Below, one piece after another: positions 56,094 to 64,000 of a stretch of 64,000 bases of DNA. The translations under genes and the position numbers were made by a program. The stretch is taken from the NCBI GenBank assembly GCA_036346275.1, contig JAYEVK010000402.1, positions 124,001 to 188,000 on the forward strand, in the 5' to 3' direction. The notes beneath the pieces were generated by a model. That model ran no database searches. It worked only from the letters and a program-made list of their open reading frames with translations, and was not told the origin of the DNA. Position 1 is the stretch's first letter. Each line of letters starts with the position of its first letter. Source of the stretch: Otatea glauca (lineage: Eukaryota > Streptophyta > Magnoliopsida > Poales > Poaceae).

Positions 56094-57199
56094 CATTTAT
56101 CATTGTATTTTCAAATTAAACCGTTGGATGGATGTCACAGTAGCACATCATCGGATATGCTTTGTTTAGAAGAAGACTAAGATTGTTAGTGATGTATGTG
56201 CTAGGACATGTGTTGTCTTATGAAAGTATTCCTCAGTAAAGTAAATCAGTATGGCCGCGGTACAAGAACAGGATGCTTGTCAAAAGTGATAAAAGTGCCA
56301 GTTCCCAGCTATCCAACATTAGTCCAATGTTGCTGTTCCAGGTAAGGAATCCATGGAACCAACCGATCAACTGGCCACAAGATTGGGTGGGAGCCGTTCT
56401 TACTTCTTCCTTCGCCCCACAAGCACACCTTGGTCATGGTGGGAGGCTGGTGACGCCCACAGGCCCAGTTCCTCCTCCCTTCTTTTTTTTCTCTCTCTAG
56501 AGGAGAGAGAGAGAGGAGATTATTCTTGTGCCCTTGCATTGCACTGCACCATGTTCCTAGATTAACCTGGGATTCCCTGCAGGGCAGTAAAAAGAAAAGA
56601 GAGAGAAACAAACTCCAGTCCAATCGCAAACTAACCATGCAACAGTTGGTTGTTTCCGTTCGTGGAAAGAACTCATCTGCTTCTGAAGATGTATGCTAGT
56701 GTAGAGGCAGCAGCAGCTGCCAATGCCCAATAACCATTGGTGGAGGGTATAAAGGAGAGAGCTGCAACGCAATGCAAGCAAAAGACAGGAGTTTTTGCCC
56801 CCCCCCCCCCCACCCCACACCCCCACCCCCGCCACACACACTTTTTTTCCTCTTTGGGCTTTCTTTTTTCAACTTCGGACTCTATTTGAACATAATTATA
56901 AATCTAGCTCACTTTTCGACCGTGAAACAAGGATCGGGAGATAACACTGTTGCCTACTGTTGTATGGGATCATGGCAGGTCCACTTGTCTTGGTTAAGGA
57001 GGACGGTAGTTGCTTGCCGCGGTTGAGAAGGGACTAAATATACAATTTTCTTCTGATGAGAACCAAACATGCAAAAGAATTGAGCTAAGGGCCAGAAATT
57101 TTTTTCTTCAAAAGACAGAGGCAAGAGCTCCACATGGTGGGCTTTTTGGGGGCGGGAGACATAGGCTTTGCTGGGGCTTTGTTCCCTGGATCATTTGCT
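56094..57199. other. Gene-free stretch with CT-rich and C-rich tracts
   Basis: It contains a CT-rich tract with its inverse GA tract (56480-56520). It also contains an almost pure C/A tract (56797-56842) with a run of at least 12 C. No gene is supported. Confidence 0.4.
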
Positions 57200-57622
57200 T
57201 ATCTGATTTATACACATTTTTTTTTGCAAATCTAGCCCTCACACATGTATTCGAAAATTTGGCCCACTCTCCTACCACAGAAGGCATGACAAGCGATATC
57301 TGTCCCCTACTGCGCCCGGATAAGACGAGCGACCACGGGAGCGACACTCGAGCACGGGAGTAGCGTATCGCCACCGCCGAGCCCCACCGCGACACCGCCA
57401 CTTGGCTGCACTCTCGCGTACCGAGGCGGCGGCGCCTCCTCCCGTGCTGCCCCCGTGGTCACTCGCCCTGCCGGCCACCTTCCATGCTTCTCGGGCATGG
57501 CTGGGAACAAGTGTAGCCTGACGCGCCTTCCGCGATAGAGGAGAGGGCTAAATTTGTAAATGAATGCACGTAGGAGCTAGATTTGTAAAAAAGATGTATA
57601 GGAGGCTAGATTAAACGATGAA
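57200..57622. mobile_element. Fold-back MITE (long inverted arms, GC-rich centre)
   Basis: The left arm includes GCAAATCTAGCCC, AAAATTTGGCCCACTCTCCT and ACAGAAGGCATGAC. The reverse of the right end matches it with ACAAATCTAGCTCC, CAAATTTAGCCCTCTCCTC and GCGGAAGGCGCGTC. Complementarity extends about 100 bp. The GC-rich centre yields frames without domains. Confidence 0.68.
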
Positions 57623-60600
57623 GTCTTGTTGGCATCACCGGAGCAGGCAATGTACACCATATCCACCACATTGCTGTCCTACCCGTTGTGCTCACAGCTC
57701 ACAAACCTAGATAGCCTCTTGATTTCAATTTGAAGGCGTGTAGCAGGCTGACAGTCTATATATGTTACTCGAAAACTTGCTGTCAGAAGAAATAGCGGTT
57801 GTAAATACGTTGTTGTAGCTGTAGCTGTGTGTTTACAACTTCACTACTGCATTTCATTCCTCATACGCTAGAGTGGTATCGCGCGGTTTATTTGCGAGAG
57901 AGGATAATATTTCTGGGGGAAAAGTAGAAATAGAAGAGAAGGGAAAAGGACCTTGCTGGCTAATGAATGAGACGTCGGGTCCTGTTCTGCTGTGCGACCA
58001 CTTTCAGATCTATAAGAAGCCAGGGTGCTGGCAGTGCCTCCAACTCTCCAATAAGTCCCATTTACATGGTACATGTCAAGGGATAAGATCAAGGCTGTAG
58101 TTGCCATGAGCAAACCAATAACTCTTGGTGGCTGGAGCTCATGAGCTTGGATGGATGCATCTGCTCTCTTAAAAACACAGAAGAACCTATGCAAAAAAAA
58201 AAAAACCATGTTTTGCCATGATGGATTCTGTGAGATGCTCTCTCGCGAGCAACCTAAAATGTTGCAATGGGGATGTGTGCTTTCATGAAAGGCTGCAGCC
58301 TTTCCCCAGAGCACATTATAGTACAGCTTAGTGGCACCATTAAGAGCAAACAGTGGCCGCACCAGGTTCACTGAAGGAGTGTTAGATTGGGACAGAGATG
58401 GGAAGTAATGTGGCTGTCTGCCTAATGTATCATGCTTGGATGTATGTATCCATCTCCATGAACAATTGTGTACTTGGAAGGCTTCAGATCAATAGGAGAG
58501 GGACCCAATAAACGCACCATGAATTGGATTCTGGTACAAGGAGATGTCTACCTGGCCTCACCTAATTATGTGTCATCTTTTGCTTGTCCTAATCCTTTTG
58601 TTTTTATTAGTTTTTTTTGTTAGTTTTAATTTTATCCTCCTAACGCCACCCAAAAAAATTCTACAATAAACAAGCCAAATCCTGGTACTGAATTTACTCC
58701 CAAAAGATTGAATTCTGACATAAAATTAAGCAAACTGTTTCACACATACTTCAACAGAACAATTTTTGTGCGTGTATGCAATTCAACGACTTAAATGAAA
58801 TGTATATCTCTATTGCGCCAAAAATTACCCAAAAGGATGCTTGTTAACTATTGTTTTATGCTTGAAAACTACAATAAAATTTATGTTTCTTCTTATAGAG
58901 CAAAGGATAGATCCTTCAATATTTTATAATTGACCTACATTGCTTGCACTCGGCTACAATCCATTCATCTCAAGGCAAAGCCTCTGAACAAAAAGAAAGA
59001 AATACTCTTCCTGGACTACCACTAGTCCTAAAATAAACACTCTGGTTAGCCTGGTCCATGAGACAATACTATGACAATACATAATTCCCAGTTAATAACT
59101 ACTCAATTCCAATGTAACGCAGACCAATTACTCTCCCTGGACTAGTACTAGTCCTAACCATGCAAGTTCTATCCATTCCATCTCCTAGCCTTCTCCAATC
59201 CTCCAGGGTTTGCATGCATTACCATAACAACAATACGGTCAAAACAGTTTTAACTGCCCACATGTTCATTTCACCTACTCACGGGCAGATTTAATTAGAG
59301 AGAGCCAATGGAGCCCTGTTTAGTATTTACTATTCCATTGGATCCTTTACCCACCTTGGTCCTCCTTGGCACATCTCTTCAGACCAAATCTAGTTACTTC
59401 ACTCACTGCCATAAGGATAAACTATAACAACTATTGTTTTGGGATCTTGAGGCATTGCGATATTTGACCCTATATAGCTTCATCTTGAGGCAACCATGTA
59501 TGTTAATTTGAACAAAGGTAACAATTAACATTCTGTAAAGAAAAGGGCATAGGAGGTTTGGTTAGTTAATTTGAGAGCTACTGCGTGATTGTTTGTGTCA
59601 TGCGTATCATTTGAGGTCAGCAGAAAAGGGGAGGTGGTTGTTGGAGAGCAAGCATCACAATTCACAAAGTACAAAACCAGCTTGTTGAGTTGGAAGGGCA
59701 GATCAAGTCAGAAGAAAAGGGGCAATGTGGGGCTACGTATCACCCATACATGATACCGGTACAGCGATACTGGTACGGAGATACACATTTTTTCAAAAAC
59801 ATGAATCAGGCGATACGACGAGTATATATTTATTAAAATTTTAAAAATGTAAATAAGCCAATAATTAGACGATTTGTGGCGCCGAGAGCTGGATGTTGTG
59901 CGAGAGATCGCGTTGCGCGACGAGGAGAAGGGGGCTACGAGGGAGAGATAGATTTGTAGTCTTAGGATTGATGGGATAGAATAGATTTTTTCTTTGTTTG
60001 GGCTTTGTGTTATGGGCTTAGAGGTATGGAGAGGATCGCGGAGTATTGGAGAAGGATCGGAAATTTTTTAATTAATTTTGTATGCTTAATTTCACGGATC
60101 CTTGTTGATCCGAGATCGTGGAGGATCGGAGTATCCGATCATCTGGTACAGACACCGTAAAGGATCGGTGATTCATAGATGTGGGGTGCAGCGGTGTACT
60201 TGTAGCAACTAGTGTGTGCCATCCATTGATCCATTCATTAACTTATGACTCCCCAAGGAGATGTGAGTGAAGCATCCGATCATCAGGGGGTGATGATCTC
60301 AATAAACAAATGTGTGCCATGCATCGCATTCACAGGTGGAGGGTGATCTGCATTAAGTAGGACAGGTGTGCACTCATCTACTTTTCTCCACTCTTTAGTT
60401 TTAGGGTTCACAAGAGGGGTTGGTTCTTGGTTCTCTTCACCCAGTTCTCTCCTGCCCCCTCATCAACATTTATGTCTTGGCCACTCAGCTCACATGCTGG
60501 GCTAGCAGCTTGATTCTGCAACCATCACCACCACCACCACCAAGGCCATAAACATCCTTGCATTGCATGAGAACTTTTATTGGCATATGGATGCATGTAC

Positions 60601-62504
60601 ATGTAAGTGTTCCTTGAGGGGTAGATAGATTTTACCATGGCCAAAACCTCAATCAGGACCAAGTAGACTGGCTTCCTTTTGGTATGCTTGCTGTTGCCAT
60701 GCTTCAGTTGATTTACCTTTTGTGCTATCTGACCCTAAATTCGGTGGCTGCTGAACTCCCCTCTGCAAGCCCCAAAACTGCAATGGTTTCAACTTTCAAG
60801 TATGACACTGCATGCAAGAACCCTTATAGTAATAGGATGAAATGATTTAGGTGATGCTTTTATCTTTCCATCCATGCATGCAGGCCACAGTAAACTATAA
60901 ATATGCTCTGACCAATGGGGCACAAAATAAGAGCTTCTTCAGCTGCATACACTGAACCTTCACATAAGGTCTGAAAAATCTTCTTATTTTTTCTTGTGCA
61001 TGCCGAACAGAGATCCTGTCCTCTCAAACCACAGTTTTATAACTAAAGCCCTACTATAATCACTTGCTTTCTCTTAGTTTAAGCAGCACTTGAGCTAGTT
61101 AATGGTTGCAAAGGAACAGCTCTGTTTGTTTGTCAAGAACAATAGTATGCTTGTTAACAACCACAAGTTTTTTCTTCAGTACAGTGCTATGGAATCTATG
61201 GAGGTCTCAGTTCTGGTAAGTGCACAGAATGAGGGCGCAGTTATCCCCCCTCACTCTGGGCCTGCCTGACAGGCTGCACATGGCCTCCTGGGATCAAATC
61301 TAATTGTTAAAGCCTTGCAGATCTTGCAAACATGGCTTCTCACAAAATACTATACTATATTGCTTTGCACTCATGCCAGGTCCTACTGTCCTAGAACTAA
61401 TCTGGTTAGTTAACCAAGTGGAGGGCTTTTCAAATGCTCACAGATCAGAGACTACTTAGCCATGAGAACGCATACATGTACTTTCTTCTTCCATTTGAGT
61501 TACTACAGGCACTCAAATGCTAAGTACAGCAATATTATTTTTCCACGTGATCTGCATTTGTTCTATAGTTTTCTTTACAAATGCAAAGAAATAATCGTTT
61601 TCATATGATATCCAAAGCTAATCACGTTTTGTAATGACATACATGGTTTAATGTGAAACAGTTTTTGCTCGCTAAGAGGAGCTAATTTACTGAACAGCAT
61701 GAGTAGTGCAGGGGAGACGTTAAAATGCACACCCACAGTCCCACACTGACATACATGATTCTCCTGTGCATATATATACTGCATTCTAGCCCTTGGCTCT
61801 TCGCCATCTTCCGAGGGATCGATCTAGCAGCTGGCACAGATCCCGATGAGCGACGGACGGTGCCGGATCGTCGACGCAGCTTAATCAACATGGGATCCTA
61901 ATTAACTAACTAATCAATCAAACATGCATGCATCTTGTGCCTGTTTAATTAATATTCTTGGCAAGAAGCATCAGCTGAACGGCACATATACTACTGATCT
62001 TGCCTGTGATATTCCATCTTGGTGTCCAATTAGGAGTTGGAATTAATTAATCCAGATCGGTGCCTGGAAGATTTGTCTTTGTGGGAGGGAATTAGGAGAG
62101 CAGGGCCTAGCTAGTTTTGCTTTGCTAATTGAGGGTTAAGGCGCAATGTTTATTGATTGTAACAACCGATCAAACCATATGTCGAAGACATGCGGGCAAA
62201 TGATCAATTGCATAGAAAAACAGGGTAAATGATTAAATCTCCCTTGAAAATAACCCTGTGGGTATTACATGGTATTGATTGTATTGTGCCTGGATTAGAT
62301 AGTTCATTACCTTTCCTCCCCGTCTTAAGAAGAAACTTACGTGGGGACGGTCTTTGTCCCCACGTAGGGATACCCTCCACAACCGTTTGATCTGATCCTA
62401 TTAGAGTGATCGGACAGTGGTGAAATGCATCCCACACGAGGACCGCATCGTAGAAATCTAGCTTTCTGAGTGTAATGCCGGGAACCAACTTTTAGTATTT
62501 GCTT
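57623..62504. other. Gene-free stretch
   Basis: No protein gene is supported. Notable points are a perfect 16-bp palindrome GGACTAGTACTAGTCC (59139-59154) with an imperfect copy near 59013. There is also a stretch dense in GATAC/GTATC and GGATC motifs (59735-60190), a (CAC)n tract near 60519-60543, and a TATA box with a short downstream frame at 60.9-61.3 kb. Confidence 0.35.
60896..60903 (+). promoter_or_regulatory. Isolated TATA box candidate
   Basis: TATAAATA in the context AACTATAAATATGC precedes a stretch with a 26-codon ATG frame (61189-61269). No transcript can be proven from sequence. Confidence 0.25.
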
Positions 62505-62858
62505 CGTTCTTGAGAAATTATCACTATTTTAGCTTTTTTTGTCACCAAAATTGTAAATCTAGCTCTTTTCTCACCAGAATTACAAATCCAGCCCCCAAAC
62601 GTGCTCCTGCGCTTTCCTACTGCGGTAATCCGCCTCCCACACCACGCTGCCACGTTCAGTCGCTACTCCTGCTCCCGCTGGCTGCAGGAGCGTGCGCTCC
62701 TGTGCTTTCGGAGCACGGCACGCCAAGGTCCGCGGCAGGATAGCGCGGGAGCACGGTGGAGGAGGGCTACATTTGCAAATCCAGTAAGAAAGGGTCTAGA
62801 TTTGTAATTTCGGTGACAAAAAAAGTTAGAATATAGTGATCATTTTAGTTCTTGATTA
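62505..62858. mobile_element. Fold-back MITE (long inverted arms, GC-rich centre)
   Basis: The left arm contains TTATCACTATTTTAGC, TTTTTTGTCACCAAAATTGT and AAATCTAGC. The reverse of the right end matches with TGATCACTATATTCTAAC, TTTTTTTGTCACCGAAATTA and CAAATCTAGACC. Pairing extends for about 110 bp to the GC-rich centre (62605-62750). The arm core AAATCTAGC is shared with the element at 57.2 kb. Confidence 0.75.
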
Positions 62859-63322
62859 GTTGTTAAACCTTGTGTCCAAAAAAAGAAATGCTTAGAAAAA
62901 ACCTTGGGCAGTTTGGTTATCAGAACACAGAGATGGCTGGAAACCGGAAAAGCTACCCAAATGCTTAATTTAGTGGGTTTCCTGTACTTAACACGCGTGT
63001 TCATGTGCGAGAAATCTTAATTTAGAGCAGGATGCGTGGTAATGGCTCGTGTTTCTTTTTGTGAGAGGTTAACGTGTCGTTCTCTTAATGGTTTGATTAC
63101 AAGTTTAAATTCTTTCTGTTAAAAAAAAGAAACAGCACGCAGAAGAGGCCGAAAAATGTAGGAGGAAACAAGCCAACCTTTTTGAAATCACAGAATCCAT
63201 CTTTTTTCTTGTAGTGAGAGTGTTTTTCACCTCTACGGAGATGATCAGCAGCTTGCAATTGGATACGTTCTCTCCTGCGTTTCCATCACTGGGGAAGTAC
63301 AGTGGAACCTGCCCTGGCTAGC
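62859..63322. other. Gene-free stretch
   Basis: No gene or bounded repeat is supported. One A-rich tract lies near 63121. Confidence 0.3.
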
Positions 63323-64000
63323 CCTTAACAGCAATGCTTAATTAGTCGCTATTTATCACTGTTCTTTGTAGATAGGGTGGCATCTTTATACCGAACCAAA
63401 GTGAATTAACTGATTATTTTTGGGTTTTTTCAGTTTTGGTTCGGTTTTTATTTTAGTATAATTTGATACCGAATAGTCCATGTATAATAACACTTTATAA
63501 TGTTCTTCCTAAAGCAACTAAACAATTCTTATGTTCTAACATATTTATGCATATGTTTGATATATTCATATGTTCTATTATGTTTATACTATAATGACCT
63601 ATGAATATTGCGTGGGTTTATCCTACTGCATTGCGATATGAGAAGGATTAAATCTAATCTAACTAATGTTTATTCATATTTCGTTAAGAAAAACCAAATT
63701 AACCGAACGAAATATTTTGGTTAATTCGGCGCTTTTTCATTTTGGTCCGAGAAATTTGTAGCCGCTCAAAACTGAATTATTTTTAAACCGAATCGATTAG
63801 ACCGAAAAACCGAATGCCCACCTCTATTTGTGGATCGATATATCTTGCATTGACACTGCTTAACCGCAACGCTTAATTAGTCGCTAGTGATCACTGTTCT
63901 TTGTGGATCGATCTTGCATGACACTGCTTAACCGCAATGCTTAATTACACTACTGCACTATGCCATGCATGATATGATCGATCTTGCATTAATTGACACT
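63323..64000. repeat. 68-bp tandem array at the right edge, split by a hAT element
   Basis: The unit begins CTTAACCGCAACGCTTAATT and contains CACTGTTCTTTGTGGATCG and CTTGCATGACACTG. Copies start near 63323 (interrupted at 63372), 63859 and 63927. The array runs to the window edge, so further copies may follow. Confidence 0.75.
63373..63826. mobile_element. hAT-like non-autonomous element
   Basis: The 454-bp element has 8-bp flanks TTTGTAGA (63365-63372) and TTTGTGGA (63827-63834), one mismatch apart. Its ends are TAGGGTGGCAT and, reversed, TAGAGGTGGGCATTCGGTT. The subterminal regions are rich in ACCGAA/TTCGGT motifs, and the AT-rich centre has no transposase. An 8-bp target duplication and subterminal motif repeats are typical of hAT elements. 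Confidence 0.6.

Noticed and set aside
59735..60190. Possible MITE or SINE rich in GATAC/GGATC motifs
   Set aside because: I could not find matching terminal repeats, a target duplication or an RNA polymerase III promoter, so it is mentioned only within the gene-free stretch.
1..64000. tRNA, rRNA or known conserved miRNA genes
   Set aside because: Reading for B-box-like GGTTCGANTCC motifs and the common conserved plant miRNA sequences gave no convincing match. A covariance-model search could overturn this.

Overview
This is a window of nuclear DNA from a grass (Poaceae, quite possibly Oryza or a relative). The evidence is GT-AG introns, an intronless plant-type half-size ABCG gene, a SCYL2-type gene with plant exon structure, nested LTR retrotransposons with plant-type primer sites, and many MITEs. 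I see no prokaryotic genes, CRISPR array, rRNA or tRNA gene. The species call is inference.

Layout. From 1 to about 12.9 kb there is no intact gene. It holds an LTR end (1-1127), old gypsy-like LTR sequence (about 3.87-6.5 kb) with a Sirevirus-like LTR fragment inside it (5.7-6.12 kb), a duplicated 64-bp unit and a Stowaway-like MITE. From 10.7 to 28.3 kb is a nest. An old LTR-like host sequence carries copia element A (12994-20635, TSD ACTAC) and copia element B (20824-26962, TSD CGCTC), both read on the minus strand. Element A is itself interrupted by a complete 3.25-kb solo LTR (17049-20299, TSD CTCTC). That solo LTR contains the most striking structure of the window: about 25 short hairpins that keep the loop TGTGT while their stems vary and stay complementary, plus a second cluster of GGTATGACCGG palindromes. 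From 28934 to 33390 is a gag-only, pol-less retrotransposon (TSD AAACG, LTRs nearly identical) with 118-bp tandem repeats in its LTRs.

Two genes follow. An ABCG half transporter lies on the minus strand (33979-35809) and a SCY1-like pseudokinase of the SCYL2 type on the plus strand (41084-48719, 14 exons). Both keep their domains and splice sites but carry single-base indels that break the frame. Clustered small deletions in the neighbouring LTR suggest that some of these may be consensus errors rather than decay.

From 48.7 kb to the end there is no convincing protein gene. It holds at least three long-arm fold-back MITEs, AT-rich degenerate tandem arrays with a period near 170 bp, a tandem duplication at 55.3-56.1 kb, a C-rich G-quadruplex candidate, and a hAT-like element (63373-63826) inserted in a small 68-bp tandem array at the right edge.

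The two genes have no evident functional link. ABCG proteins export lipids or hormones across membranes, and SCYL2 acts in clathrin-dependent vesicle traffic. The rest of the window is a record of successive transposon insertions.
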